A stretch of 64,000 nucleotides of DNA from Lutjanus erythropterus. Its lineage: Eukaryota > Chordata > Actinopteri > Lutjaniformes > Lutjanidae. The translations under genes were made by a program, and so were the position numbers. Under the pieces are notes generated by a model that saw only the letters and a list, made by a program, of their open reading frames with translations, was not told the origin of the DNA and did no database searches. The stretch's first letter is position 1. Every line of letters begins with the position of its first letter. The stretch spans positions 5,120,903 through 5,184,902 of the forward strand of contig CM034594.1 of the NCBI GenBank assembly GCA_020091685.1, given 5' to 3'. Below, piece by piece: positions 12,846-24,325 of this stretch.

Positions 12846-14677
12846 ATATTAGGAGCTAGAGAAGTTGAGTAAGTGGCGGACTGCCATGTTGGGCATTGCA
12901 GGACAGAACAGACTCATTTAGGCGTCTGCAGTCGACGCTGCTGAATGGCAATAGTGCTTCCTCTGCTGCTGGTTTCAGGGACGTGCCTGGAGTGTAGAGT
13001 AGCCTTCTTCCTGTGGCCTGGGGCCTTAAATCAGTTCTGCACTAGACACACCGACGAGCAGCTGCACGCACACACTCTCTCCCACTGTTTCTCTCTCGCA
13101 GTCTCTTTCTCATGGCCAACAGAGATGCCCCATTTGCTCACTGTGACCCCAGGGTTGGACTTAAGAGGACAATATTGACCTTGAACCTGACAACATTCAA
13201 GGGAGGGAAAAAATACTAAAACAGATTTGGTAATGGAGCAGCATGGAGAGGTACCAGCCAATAGGGAATCCTAAAAAGACTCCAGATATGACAGCGTTCA
13301 AGATGAGCTTCTCAAAAAGATCTAACTGATGCAATGCCATGGACATTCAAGAAACTCAGTTAGGCCTGAGGTGTACTGTCCTGCTACAAGGGAAGGATTT
13401 CAGAAGCTTATTCAATCCAGGCAGCCTGCGAGTGATACTGAGTACCAGCATCCACACTGCTGGTGTGTCCTTGCCTCTATCCCCTGGGTGGCCAGAATTA
13501 CGAAAGCAACATGACTTTGAATTCTGTTGGGTTTTAACCTTACCTGAGGACGCCAGGTGTTCCTGTATCCTACAGTTGTTCACGTTCATTTATAATGCAT
13601 GACCTAGAGTACAATATTCTTCCCTGAGGGTACACAGGCATATGCATAATTTACCACCGATTCCATGAAAGCAGACGTCACACAGCACTTCCACCTCCGG
13701 AGGAGGAATGTGTTTTGTAAGGAAATCCTGCTGATGACAGTTCTGCTGGCAACAGGCTCTTCTGTGTTTTTTAGAAAATAAATTTAGAGAATCTCAGTAG
13801 GAAAATGGTTCAAATTCAAATTCTCTCCTTCTATCCGCCACCAAGACAAGAACATAGAGATCCGAGTTATAACCATCATACAAAACCAATCTCAAAATGA
13901 CCTGTATTCTGCTCATACACATGAAGATCCCATCTTCAGAAGTGGAATGACAATCCTTCTCCTGTCAATATGTCATGTCGGTTTAAGGTTTAGCTTGACA
14001 GAGTTTTAACTGTCCTTTACAAAGTGTCTCTGACTGAGGCGTATATATACTGCATTTCTGGAATCTCCCCTGGAACAAGACGTCTACAGAACACAAACTT
14101 CACTGTGTAGCACAATTAGGTCAGATTACTTTGAAGTGTAGTGAGTTACTGAATACAAATTTGCAATTTTTGTAATTAATAGCATAATACATTGTATAAA
14201 TGTAATCTAATTGGAATACTTTTGGATTACTTCAAAATCAAACGCTGAAAATGTTTTTGTAATTTGATTATGTAATCTGTTACTACCTAACCCTGCTGCA
14301 TAGATAAGAGTGAAGACTGATATCTTACATGCAACAGATCAAATCTTCCTCAGTTGTTACAGTTTTACTCTGAGAATCCAGCTTGTCATTCAAACATCAT
14401 CCTCCTCATGCATCATGTATGAAAGTGTTGTTATATAAATTGTGTCTTCATGATAAACTGATAAGTAATTCATAAATGAGGAAATTTCATGTAATAAATG
14501 AGTTAATAATAAATAAATAAATAATTTGATGTAAGGTTATTGAGATCTGATGTGTTACTAAAAATGTTGTGAGCACATGCTCTAATTCATTGTTTATATT
14601 GTACCTTTCTTGTCCAAAACTAATGTTCCCTGTTTGTGGTGTACCGGCGGTCAAGTTCATTGTAGGACTGTATACAA
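12846..14677. other. Non-coding stretch, no gene seen
   Basis: The part at 12,900-13,180 is GC-richer than its flanks. Overlapping open frames on both strands at about 13,330-13,600 have no recognisable domain and contradict one another. The stretch 14,100-14,290 repeats phrases such as 'taattt' and 'gtaatct' and is simple AT-rich sequence. Confidence 0.45.
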
Positions 14678-15031
14678 TGTAAGGTGAACATTTCATTAGA
14701 ACTTGCCAGTTTCATTCAAGTGAAGTTCACATCTGAAGCCCAAGCACCTTAAGAAACTTATAAGAAACTTTAAAGAATTCTTCAAGGACTTTTAACCTCT
14801 TTTTACAACAAGCGGCCAGTGAGGTATTTATTTTACTTGTAAAATGTTCTTTTACGTTAACTTTCATTTTCATGTCATGTGTGTTGTGACTCATGCAGAT
14901 AGTTTGTACTGTTTATTTATGTATGTAGCTCCCATGGCGTAAATGTGATGGCATGAAGAGGATGTACCCAAGCAATAAACGCCTGTTTGAAAGAACAGAC
15001 CTGTGTCAGTGTTGTTGTGAAGAGAGCTACA
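14678..15031 (+). mobile_element. Possible solo LTR
   Basis: The stretch could start at 'tgtaaggtgaac' and end at 'gagagctaca', giving the TG...CA ends of an LTR. Near its 3' end it has 'aataaacgcctgtttg' followed by 'gacctgtgtcagtgttgt', the order polyadenylation signal then U5-like sequence seen in LTRs. No internal retroelement genes, primer binding site or clean target duplication are visible, so this would be a solo LTR at best. It could equally be the 3' end of an unrelated transcript. Confidence 0.25.
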
Positions 15032-15354
15032 GTGTATAATTTATTCCCAAGCTCATTCTCTATTAACTTTTTCACATTTTCCCAGTGTCAGTAGTTTTAT
15101 TTGCCATTTTGTGGCCTAGAACATGGTACAAATCACTGCAAGTGAAAAAGTAAATTTTGTTCTTTATTATGGACATTTTGGAAAGGAGAAAATATTACAT
15201 TTATTATATTATGTTTCAAATTTTGAGAGACTATTTATTTATAGTCAAATATGTACCGATGATAAAATTATTTCAATTGTGACTGAAGGTAATTTAAATT
15301 GTTATGGTGAATATATTTCATTATCTTCTTCCTCTCTTTCTCCCAGCTACATCT
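15032..15354. other. Non-coding stretch, nothing seen
   Basis: AT-rich with a pyrimidine tract at about 15,325-15,350. No feature recognised. Confidence 0.4.
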
Positions 15355-15485
15355 CTCCCCTCATAAGCAGTGATTCATTAGCATCTTTGTGTGCCATGAG
15401 CTAATTTACACACTCCTGTGATGATTATGAGCCGCGTGTGCTCATCGCTTCATAAAGTATCCATCCCCTCTATTGATCCCAGTCT
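15355..15485. promoter_or_regulatory. Candidate conserved non-coding element
   Basis: A compact block rich in homeodomain-like and bZIP-like words ('gattcattagcat', 'gagctaatttac', 'gtgatgattatgag') with balanced base composition, no simple repeats and no match to the other repeats here. Vertebrate developmental enhancers often look like this. No alignment was possible, so this is a judgement from texture only. Confidence 0.25.
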
Positions 15486-16037
15486 GTCTCGTACTCCAGG
15501 CTCCAGGTGCTTCCAGTTTTGTGTTGCAGTCAGTTTATTTCCCAACCTGTTTGCCGACCGCAGTCTGACACACTCAGCCAACAACAACACACACTAAAGG
15601 CTCTTTGATGAGATGCTTGACCATGAAGACGAGCTGACATTGAGGAAGCGCCTAGTATGGGCCAGTGCCTGCAGTGAATTCTGAGTTAAATTTATGAATT
15701 TATTAAAGTTTTAATGTCAAAAGGCCTTTGCATTTGCTTGGACGTAAGGCTGTAATTCAACACAATCATGAACGTGTATGCACATACACACATCGTCATG
15801 CACACATGGCCTGTGGAAGCTCAAGGACAGGGCCGGTGTCTAAATGCTGCTGTATGCAGTAATAACTTCATTCTTATAAACATTTTAACTTTGTACTCAC
15901 TGTGTTATTTACGGGGATTGATAGTATATTTGTGAGCAAACATAACAGTAAAATATTTGTTTTCAAAAGTTTTGAAGAAGTCTGGCATTAAGTACACAAC
16001 AATTTCTTAACTTCATAAATCATGCGTACAATATAGC
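15486..16037. other. Non-coding stretch, nothing seen
   Basis: Mixed-composition sequence with a short 'cacatacacacatcgtcatgcacaca' patch near 15,781-15,807. No gene or repeat was recognised. Confidence 0.4.
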
Positions 16038-16549
16038 ACAATCCAGATTTCAAAAAAGTTTGTGTAAAGCATAAATAAAATGGAATGCAGTCATTTTGCA
16101 AATGAACTGAGTCCATGTAGTATCATTTATACAACCAATATCAAGTGGTGAACCTAACCCATCCGGGCTCAAGAACAACTGAGCCTTTCGAGGAACCCCT
16201 TTCATACCCAATCATAACACTGCCACCCGTTACCAATGAACCTGTTTACCTGTGGAACGTTCTAAACAGGTGTTATTTATGCATTTCACAACTTTCCTTG
16301 TCTTTTGTTGCCCCTGTTCCAACTTTCTAAAAACATGTTGCAGGCATCAAATACAGAATAAGTGTATACAGTGTGTTTACAAAAATCAATGAAGTTGATG
16401 AGCTAAAATATTACACTGTATCATATAAATTTAGATCATATTTTGTCTTTGTACTGTTTTCAGCTGAGTATATGTCAAAACGCAAATGATCACAATGGGA
16501 TTTATTTTTCTTTTACACAGCATCCTTACTTTTTTGGACTGAAGGTTAT
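16038..16549 (+). mobile_element. Non-autonomous DNA transposon with long inverted ends
   Basis: The left end reads 'aatccagatttcaaaaaag' then 'taaataaaatggaatgcag' and 'ttttgcaaatg'. The right end, read on the minus strand, gives 'agtccaaaaaagtaaggat', 'tgtgtaaaagaaaaataaa' and 'gatcatttgcg'. The two therefore form an imperfect inverted repeat of about 65 bp around a non-coding core of about 380 bp. The core phrases 'tacctgtggaacgttct', 'caggtgtta' and 'cttttgttgcccctgtt' are ones I know from an abundant fish element whose ends read like 'caattccaaaaaagttggga'. The superfamily is not certain to me. Confidence 0.7.
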
Positions 16550-18885
16550 ACTTGATTGGTGTCATAAATAGATGCAGCCTATTTTTTTTTCTAAAATTAT
16601 TGTTCTCACACCTATAACATACAGTGGAAACTCTTACAGTCATCATTTCTGTCCACGTCAAACTGATCACTATAAGCGGATGATTATAATTATTAGTTAT
16701 TACAAATTGTTTCTTTTTCTTTATTTCTCATGCAGATGACCACCTAATTATTATTTGTATATTATTATTATATATATTTCAAACACTTTTCAAATTATTG
16801 TACAAATTATTTAAAATACTATATAATTCAAATACACTATAAATCAATACAGTGCTGTATGTAAAATATAGATTAGAATAGTTTCGCTGCTGCATCTCAC
16901 TGGCTCATTTGTGACAGTTTGTCATGAGCTTCAAAGAGTCTATATTTCTTATTGAGAGAAAATGACTCTTTTTCGATGTCATGATTTCAATGCACCCGCA
17001 CCACCAGCCCCAGGAAGCAGCGGCAAGCAGATGGGTTGCCGCAAGGCAAAGCATCATGGGTGCAAAGTCAAAAATAAAAATAGAAGCTGTAGTTTTAAAT
17101 TGTTTCTCCACATGTTGTCATGTATGAAAAGATCCAAAGAAATTAACATTGTAAGTGGACTACTTGATTACCAAAAGCAGATTATTTAAACAGCATTTGT
17201 ATAGGAATGATTCTGTCCAAAGCTTTTTGATGCATTTAAGCAGCTGATTACTGAAAGTTTGAACAAAAGCTTAATCAGGTTGGCATTTAAAGTGTTAAAT
17301 CAAGTATTTCCTCAATTTTCCTTCAAACTTTGCAGGGAAATCAATGATCACAGTGAAGAAAGACAATATCATGGAGGCTTTAGGGCGCAATATTTCATCT
17401 ATTCATTTCATTTCATTAAAATTTCATGAACCTTATCTTTTTGGTAAAATTGTCTTCTCACCACCACAAACCATCATCTTAATTATGATTTGAACCTAGA
17501 GGCTTAACTTTTATGGCCTAATCTTAGCTAAAAATCAATGGCGTTGATGAAGTGTGTTAATGAAAATGTGTTTTTAAGTGCAATTATGCATCTGTTGTTT
17601 TGCTTCACTGATGATCCTATATCCATGCTTTTGATCCATAATGATCATGTGCTCACAAGACACGGAGAATCTGTTTGATTCATGCTTTAGGCTGTTGACA
17701 GTTTTTATCTCCATGTGACCTTGAGATATTTTGATTTGGTGGAAGAAAAAGGGCTTGTTTCCACACAGGAACATACAAACTTATTGATCCATGATGTGCA
17801 AGTGGTGTTGTTTATTAAAATAAAGCTCAGCTCTCTGGAAAAAAAAGATAAAATACTGCAGATAAAAGTGAAGTTGAGTGAGTTCATTCGCAATAACAGA
17901 AAAAAAAACATTCTTAAAATTAATAAACAGAATAGCCAGTTTGACTGACGTTATCTTGAGTGCACAAAACCCTGATTCAAGAAAAAAAAATAAAACTAAG
18001 AAATATGTTTTTGCAAATAAACCCTTCAAGTACACATAACCAGGTCAGCATATGCTATGTTTACGATGATCAAGGCGTTCTTTTCATAAAAACATCAAAC
18101 ATGTCCTTCAAAAGAAAGGTCCCACTGACAAGCTGTTGATGCCTGCATGGGCTCAACAGTACACTGCAAAAACAACATCCATACTTGTAATGGGGCAAAG
18201 ATATTCCCTTATCATTATTATTTCCAGTAATTTCTGGACTAATCAGGGAATCCATCTCAATTGCCTCTCAACATATTGTATGATTAGGTGTCTACATGTA
18301 TGTACTACAGTATATGTCAAGAAACATCACTGTTTAATGTTCACATACTTTGTTTTAAATTCTCCTTTGAGGCAAAAAAAATCAAGCAAGGGAGAAATAT
18401 ATATCTTTTTATCTTGATGTGTTATAATTCTGGTTTCTGTCTCCATATGGAGACCTCATTTCAATACAGCCAATCAAATCTTGCATAATTCAGTTTTTTT
18501 TTCTTCCCCCACTACAAGTGATTGACCTGGTTCTGCCCTTCTGTGCTGTGATTGGCTACAACTCCTGTGCTCTGATTGGCTATGGACACAAGTATAGTGG
18601 TAGTTGGGAGAAGTCTAGGTTTAGGAGATCATGGTTTATGATTAAAAAAGATTCTTTCACAACATCAGAAATGGATTTCACATGGTCCTCACACATGAGA
18701 CCATGAGGTCCTTTAAGGTTGCTTTCACTGGTCAGTGTGGAGTGTTGAAAGCAGAGTAACAGATTGAGTTAGCCCTACGAAATCAGCAGATATTAATTTG
18801 TTAAGATAAAATTACTGCTATCAAGAGGCTAATTTCCATCAGCACGTCAATGGGAACTGACTTAGCATTGAGCTAACGGACTAAG

Positions 18886-18886
<1 letters not shown>
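16550..18886. other. Non-coding stretch, no gene seen
   Basis: Mostly AT-rich, including a very AT-rich part at 16,735-16,870 made of 'attatt' and 'aaattatt' phrases. A GC-richer patch lies at about 16,985-17,055. Near 18,706-18,790 the text 'ctttaaggttgctttcact', 'ggtcagtg.ggagtgtt' resembles 41,160-41,210, hinting at another dispersed repeat. No exons were recognised. Confidence 0.45.
18550..18582 (-). promoter_or_regulatory. Pair of CCAAT-box-like sites
   Basis: 'gattggcta' occurs twice, starting at 18550 and 18574, 24 bases apart. On the minus strand this is 'tagccaatc', a good NF-Y (CCAAT) match both times, and paired NF-Y sites about two helical turns apart are common in promoters and LTRs. 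No TATA box or transcript is evident nearby, so function is unproven. Confidence 0.2.
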
Positions 18887-18954
<68 letters not shown>

Positions 18955-18980
18955 CGTGTGTACATATATACACACACACA
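18887..18980. repeat. Compound microsatellite (TG)n(TA)n(CA)n
   Basis: About 25 TG units are followed by about 9 TA units and then a partly mirrored 'cgtgtgtacatatatacacacacacaca'. The TG and CA ends are complementary, so the tract can fold on itself. It directly abuts the left end of the Tc1 element that starts at 18981. Confidence 0.95.
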
Positions 18981-20226
18981 CAGTACTGTGCAAAAATTTT
19001 AGGCAGGTGTGAAGAAATGTTGTAAGAATGCTTTCAAAATGATAAAATGTAGTTTATTTTTATCAATTTTGTAGGATCACAGTCAGGTATATGATTAACC
19101 AATTATACCAAACAGGTGCTAATGACCATCAATTTCATATGTAGGCACAGTCATTAACTGAAACAGAAACAGCTGTGTAGGAGGCTTAAAACTGGGTGAG
19201 GAACAAACTCTGCTACCAAGGTGAGGTTGTGGAGGACAGTTTCATGTCACAGGTCAGACACAATGACAAGACTGAGCACAACAACAAGACACAAGGTAGT
19301 TATACTGCATCAGCAAGGTCTCTCCTAGGCAAAGATTTCAAAGCAGACTGGGCTTTCAAGATGTGCTGTTCAAGCTCTTCTGAAGAAACACAAAGAAACG
19401 AGCAACGCTGAGGACCACAGATACAGTGATCAACCAAGGAAACTTAGTGCAGCAGAGAAAAGACACTTTATGCTTACTTCTCTTTGAAATTGGAAGATGT
19501 CCAGCAGTGCCATCAGCTCAGAGCTAGCAGAAACCAGTGGGACCCAGGTGAAGTTTGCAATATTTGACTGTAGCAGAAGGCAGTTTGTTCACCAAAGGGC
19601 TGGAGAGCGGTACAATAAAGAGTGTCTGAAGGCAACAGTGAAGCATGGTGGAGGTTCCTTGCAAGTTTGAGGCTGCATTTCTGAAAATGGAGTTGGGGAT
19701 TTGGTGTCCCCGGTGCTGAGAAATACAGGCACATACTTAACCATCATTCATTACCATCAGTGAAGCACCTGATTGGCCCCAAATTTATTCTGCAGCAGGA
19801 CAACCACCCCAAACATACAGCCAATGTCATTATGAAGTATCTACAGTGTAAAGAAGAACAAGGAGTCCTGGAAGTGATGGTATGATCCCCACAGAGCCCT
19901 GATCTCAACATCATCGAGTCTGTCCGGGATTACATGAAGAGACAGAAGGATCTGAGGCAGCCGACATCCACAGGAGAACTGAGGTTAGTTCTCCAAGATG
20001 TTTGGAACAACCTACCTGCTGAGTTCCTTCAAAAACTGTGTGCAGGTGTACCTAGAAGAATTAATGCTGTTTTGAAGGCAAAGGGCGGTCACAACAAATA
20101 TTGATTTGATTTTGATTTTTCTTCTGTTTGCTCACTTTACATTTTGTAAATTGATAAAAATAAAGAATTACATTTTATATTTTTGAAAACATTCTTACTT
20201 TACAGCATTTCTTCACACCCACCTAT
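18981..20226 (+). mobile_element. Tc1-like transposon, internally deleted
   Basis: The left end 'cagtactgtgcaaaaattt' continues 'aggcaggtgtgaagaaatg'. The right end on the minus strand reads 'aggtgggtgtgaagaaatg', followed on both sides by 'aatg.tttcaaaa' and 'ataaaatgta', so inverted ends of at least 50 bp are visible. The outermost ~15 bp ('cagtactgtgc') are missing on the right. The size of about 1.25 kb is a little short for the family, in keeping with an internal loss near 19549. Both flanks are TA/TG repeats, which fits the TA target of Tc1 elements. It contains a broken transposase gene. Confidence 0.9.
19196..20104 (+). pseudogene. Tc1-like transposase, broken (first catalytic Asp absent)
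   Basis: Tc1 transposases cut and join DNA with a DD34E triad after binding the inverted repeats through an N-terminal paired-like domain. Recognisable segments here are the helix-turn-helix part (about 19,200-19,540), 'VKHGGGSLQ' at about 19,640, 'QQDNHPKHT' at about 19,795 (second Asp kept), 'SPDLNIIES' at about 19,900 (Glu kept) and the C-terminus, ending at the stop at 20102-20104. The segment that should hold the first Asp ('W-T-D-E-S' in relatives) is missing: the frame runs from 'GTQV' straight to 'KFAIFD' at about 19,549. From memory of full-length copies, some 150-200 bp are lost there. There are also in-frame stops, including one after 'GGGSLQV' and one just before 'SPQSPDLN', and several frameshifts. 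Inactive. Confidence 0.9.
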
Positions 20227-20280
20227 ATGTACACACAGGCACACATATGTACACATATATACACATATATATATATATAT
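20227..20280. repeat. CA/TA-rich microsatellite on the right flank of Tc1
   Basis: 'tgtacacacaggcacac', 'atatgtacaca' and finally about nine TA units at 20262-20280. It mirrors the tract on the left of the Tc1 element, as expected if that element landed inside one larger TG/TA repeat. Confidence 0.85.
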
Positions 20281-20329
20281 CAACAAATAAGTAAAGTTTA
20301 AAAAAAAGGAACACATTGCTTGTGACAAT

Positions 20330-20596
20330 CGAACTACCTCATTGACTCTAAGTTTGAAACTCTTCCCTCAGGCTGTAGTACAAGTGCAATGGAGTAAAAA
20401 CTTTTGTTATCTGTACAATAACCCTCCTTAATCTGCACATTTACTTGACCATTTTATTGCATTCTGTGCAGTATATTGTATGTACAGAAAACATTTTTGT
20501 ACTTTTTATTTTTGTACTTGGGATGTTTTATATTGTGCTCCTGACTGCGAGTCAAGTTTCCCATCTGGGATAATAAAATGACTGAACTGAACTGAA
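20330..20596 (+). mobile_element. 3' end of a LINE-type retrotransposon
   Basis: The start can be read as 'LKLFPQAV', which resembles the very end of LINE reverse-transcriptase proteins of the L2/Rex1 kind ('SFFPQAV...LN'). It is followed by an AT-rich 3' UTR, the phrase 'caagtttcccatctggga', an 'aataaaatgactg' signal and a tandem 'aactg' tail. No other coding part is present, so this is a 5'-truncated insertion. Confidence 0.6.
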
Positions 20597-22406
20597 ATGG
20601 CAACAGTAAAATGACATCAACCATGGATGAGATGAAAGCAGCTGTAGAAATTGTTGTAGTTGACTTACAGACATGAGTCTTAACTCAATATATTTCTTGG
20701 ATCAATGTGGAAGAAAACTGTTCCTCTCAACAGTTACCACAGCTTTTGTGCAACAGAAACTTAGTTAGGGCAAAACTAACTGATCATTAGCGAGTGACCC
20801 AACAAGAAATCAGCTAGAATGAACAGAATACCAGACTTAATGAATGAGGTGAAACAAAATGGCAGTTCAGGCTGATAATCAGGCTTTCATTGTCTCACTG
20901 GACAAAAACTGTGACTCAAATGGGAGCAGGACCAACTGACCTCCTGCTCTTGTTTCTTTCTCTTTCCCTCTATCTACCTGGATCCCTTCCTAGTCTCAAA
21001 TGTCCCCTGTTTCTCTGGGAGAACTTCCCATTACATCTTCTCATGTATCTCTTTCTAACTCGCCCACCCATTCATGACTCCCATCCTCCCTCCGCCTCCC
21101 CACTAATTTGATCATCTCAATTGTGTATTGTCTGGCAGTAATTGATTTACCTCCTGCAAAATGAAGTCTGAAATCACAAGAGAAGCCTGTGATCTGCAGC
21201 TCAAGCTGACATAATGCATGTTGGTGTCTATGACACAAACAAACAAAAATTAATGTGTAAAGACACATTTTCTGAGCTCATTTCCTGTTTTTTCAACTTG
21301 TAACTAACACACTTATATTGATTCACCAAAAATTACTGTGGGCCAGGAAATTTGTATGAACAAACCATGTACCAGGAAATTAGTGTTGGAGTGACGGATA
21401 AAATACAACACAAAGTTAATGAATGTTTCATTTTACATTACAACCGCCTCTTAAAATCTCCTAAAGGCACATCACTGATTCAATCGAAAATGTAGTAGCT
21501 TCGTTTAATAATGTTTAAGACGACTGACAATGGCCTACAGAAAAAGATCAATAACGTGGTAGCAGGCATGAATGACAAATTTGATCCACAAGTGATAACA
21601 GATGTGCAGTGAATTTTGAAGCTGGTGGATATAAAAAAAAGAACATACTGTAGTTTTGAATGAGACAGAAAATACAGAAAATCGATAAATAGTGGGTGTT
21701 CATGGATAAATGGCATGTAATTCTCTATATTTTCCAAACAGTTGATTTGATCTCTAACACCTCACTACAGTGAACCTGTTACAAAGGCGAGTCATAAAAA
21801 CTAAACAGATTAACAAATGCTGACCTACAAAATTTAAGATAAAATACATTTCTAGTGGCCTAGAGAATGTCCACATAGCAGCTTGTACAAGATTAAATGT
21901 TAAATTTATTTTATTTTTCAAAACCAAGATTCTAGAGAGAAAATCAAGCACATAGCATTATAAAAAGCTGTACCAAAGGCGCTTTCAGATGCCATGCTGA
22001 TGCCTGGTATGCACAGCTATTTCTGTGTAATCTGACATGAGAGGAAAATGCCTTTCATTTGCTTTCCAAGTTAGACTGTGGTTGTCTCCATTGATCACCT
22101 TCTCCATGAGTCATCTCTGGCTCTGTGCTACAGGGTAGGACTGATCTGAGGCCTCAGTCAGAGCAACCACACACTGGGCCACCCAGTGATTTCACCATCA
22201 TGGGTTCCTGGGACACTTTCCACTCTTCATGGTCATCTTCCCTCCCAATATGCACTGGGTCATTCAGGTCAGTTTCTGATGCTGCCTTCAAATGTAACTT
22301 GTGAGCTTGTGGTTATGACACGGACACACATACTGCTCAACAATTACTATTGTAGATTCTTTAGGGATTCTTGAAGGACTCTTTAAGGATTGTGGACATG
22401 ACTAGT
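20597..22406. other. Non-coding stretch, no gene seen
   Basis: A pyrimidine-rich part lies at 20,940-21,110. The remainder is AT-rich. No exon, RNA gene or repeat end was recognised. Confidence 0.45.
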
Positions 22407-22510
22407 GATGTAACAATGCATTATGAGACGATGCATTATGAGACAGTTAAAGATACAAATGTGTGATGCCTGAAATCGTTTGAGATGAAAAATGAATCGC
22501 GATGCCATTT
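22407..22510. mobile_element. Fragment resembling a hAT-type element end
   Basis: 'gtgatgtaacaatgcat' is followed by a 16-base near-exact tandem ('atgcattatgagacga' then 'atgcattatgagacag') and later 'gatgaaaaatgaatcgcgatg'. The 'gatgca/tgcatc'-type iteration at the edge of an element is common in fish hAT MITEs. Only one end is visible. Confidence 0.3.
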
Positions 22511-23179
22511 TTAAAGAGCAGAGCATGCAAGACTGCATGAGACCAGTCCGACCCAGAGAGAAAAAGGTATGTGTGCTTCTGACAGAGCTGGTTGGATATA
22601 CCGTGCAGAATTTTGCGCACTTCAAACTTCAGAAACACTTTCAAATTCTGTTTCCTACACCCACAGTAGTGTTAGCGGGACAGAGGAGTGAGGATGGGAG
22701 GAGGAGATGAGGATGATATATTGCACGCTCTCGTGCTTTCACTCCTTGAACCAGGAGATCTGTCTCCTGGCTTTGAAAATCTTTTCTCTTTGTTTCCTCC
22801 CGGTAAATCCACAGTCATGCTGCCATCGCTTGCGCTCCTGACGTACCTGCTTCTTAAAGGTGATGAGAGCCAACTTTCTAGTTGGCTTATTGCATGTTTG
22901 GCCTAAACTCACTGGTGAATTAATGAGGGCACTTGGGCACATCTGATTGGTGTATCCCACTGTGTGTTGGTGGTGCAAGGGGCAGAACAGGACAGGATAC
23001 CCCTGCACCCCTGACACAAGATGGCAAAAGTGGATTTGGACACACCTTGAATAAATTAAATCCATTGCACCTCACGCTTTCCACTTGTGCTTTAGATCAG
23101 CATACGATAGGAAAACCTTTAGTTTCCTTTCAGAATCAACGTTTTCTATGGGATACTATACTACAAGATATTCCCACAA
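22511..23179. other. Non-coding stretch, no gene seen
   Basis: Open frames on both strands overlap at 22,690-23,065 without domain content. No feature was recognised. Confidence 0.4.
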
Positions 23180-24325
23180 ATGTGGGCCATTGATTGCAAA
23201 CAAGATTTGTTCATTTGCACACACAAAAAGTAATTTTCCTAACAAATTCACTCAAGACCATGTTGCAAAAATGAGTGTACCCCAACTAAAATCTCAGGAG
23301 CAACAAGAATTCAGCCACAGGTGAGTCTAATTATTCATTAAACCAGCAGACAGTTGACTATAAAAGGGCATCACTTAACAAAGAAAACCCCTTCCCATTT
23401 CATGCTGACAGCCATAGCACCACATGGAAGAGAAATGTCAAAGACCTGAAAAAGAAAATAATTTCTTTACACAAGAAAGGTGAAGGCAACAAGATCAGCA
23501 AAGCTTTACAAAAGTGATACAATAATTTAACAAAGATGGAACTGCAACCATCTCACAGAGATGTCCAGGCTGTCCACGGAAGTTAACACCTCAAACAAGA
23601 GCGTCTTCTGATGAGAAGCGTTGAAGAAAGTTGCCATGCAAGTTCACTGCAGCTAGCTAAAGAAGTAGAAAGCCAAACTGGGGTGACTGTTTCCCGTGAC
23701 ACAATACGGCGTACACTGCAGAAGTATGGTATGCATGGGTGTCATCCATGAAGGAAGCCTTTCCTAAAGCCCATGCACAAAAAAGCCCACCTAGAATTTG
23801 CCAGGGTCCATGCTGAAAAAGATGAAGACTACTGGGACTCTGTACTCTGGAGTGATGAGACCAAGATAAATGTTTTTGGAACTGATGGCTTCAAAACTGT
23901 ATGCCGTCACAAAGATGAGGAGTACAAAGAAAAATGCATGGTGCCTACAGTGAAACATGGTGGTGGCAGTGTCCTTATGTGGGGCTACACGAGTGCTGCT
24001 GGTGTCGGGGAGCTGCATTTCATTGATGTTATCATGAATTCACAGATCTGCTGTTCTATATCAAAAGAGATGCTACCATCACTCCGTGCCCTTGGTTGTC
24101 GTGCACTTTTCCAACATGACAATGATCCAAAACACACATCTAAGGCCACTGTTGCATTTCTGGGGCAGAACAGGGTGAAAGTGATTCAGTGGTCAAGTAC
24201 GTCAGCTGATCTGAACCCAATCAAACACCTATGGGGAATTCTGAAGAGACAAGTTGAGCATCACCCTCCATCCAGCATCCAGGCTCTAAAAGAGGTCGTT
24301 CTTGAAGAATGGAAAAAGATAAATG
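23180..24325 (+). mobile_element. Tc1-like transposon, 3'-truncated
   Basis: The upstream part contains 'ccatgttgcaaaaatgagtg', 'gccacaggtgagtctaatt' and 'aaccccttcccatttcatgc', which I know as the 5' leader of a Tc1 family found in many fishes. The transposase remnant follows. At about 24325 the Tc1 sequence stops and two other repeats (R2, R4) begin, so the C-terminal end of the gene and the right inverted repeat are gone. The left limit is approximate. Confidence 0.8.
23425..24325 (+). pseudogene. Tc1-like transposase, broken (DD34E with Glu to Lys)
   Basis: The N-terminal DNA-binding half (23,425-23,770) is recognisable only across frameshifts, and the family's usual start codon appears as 'ata' in 'agccatagcaccacat'. 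From 23773 a frame stays open for 208 codons. Counting from that Met: 'LWSDETKINVFG' holds the first Asp (28), 'VKHGGGSVLMWG' is at 60-71, 'FQHDNDPKHTS' holds the second Asp (116), and 'DLNPIKHLW' has Lys at 151 where the family has Glu. The 34-residue spacing is kept, so this is the catalytic site itself (codon 24223-24225, aaa). The product could not be active. The last 25 or so codons of the open frame (after 'EEWKKIN') are not Tc1 but repeat R2 read through. Adjacent repeats explain the truncation. Confidence 0.93.

Noticed and set aside
18887-18980. CRISPR-like or iteron array
   Set aside because: Simple dinucleotide repeats without spacers; the genome is a vertebrate's.
20102-20226. Terminator hairpin after the Tc1 gene
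   Set aside because: The stem is part of the element's right inverted repeat.
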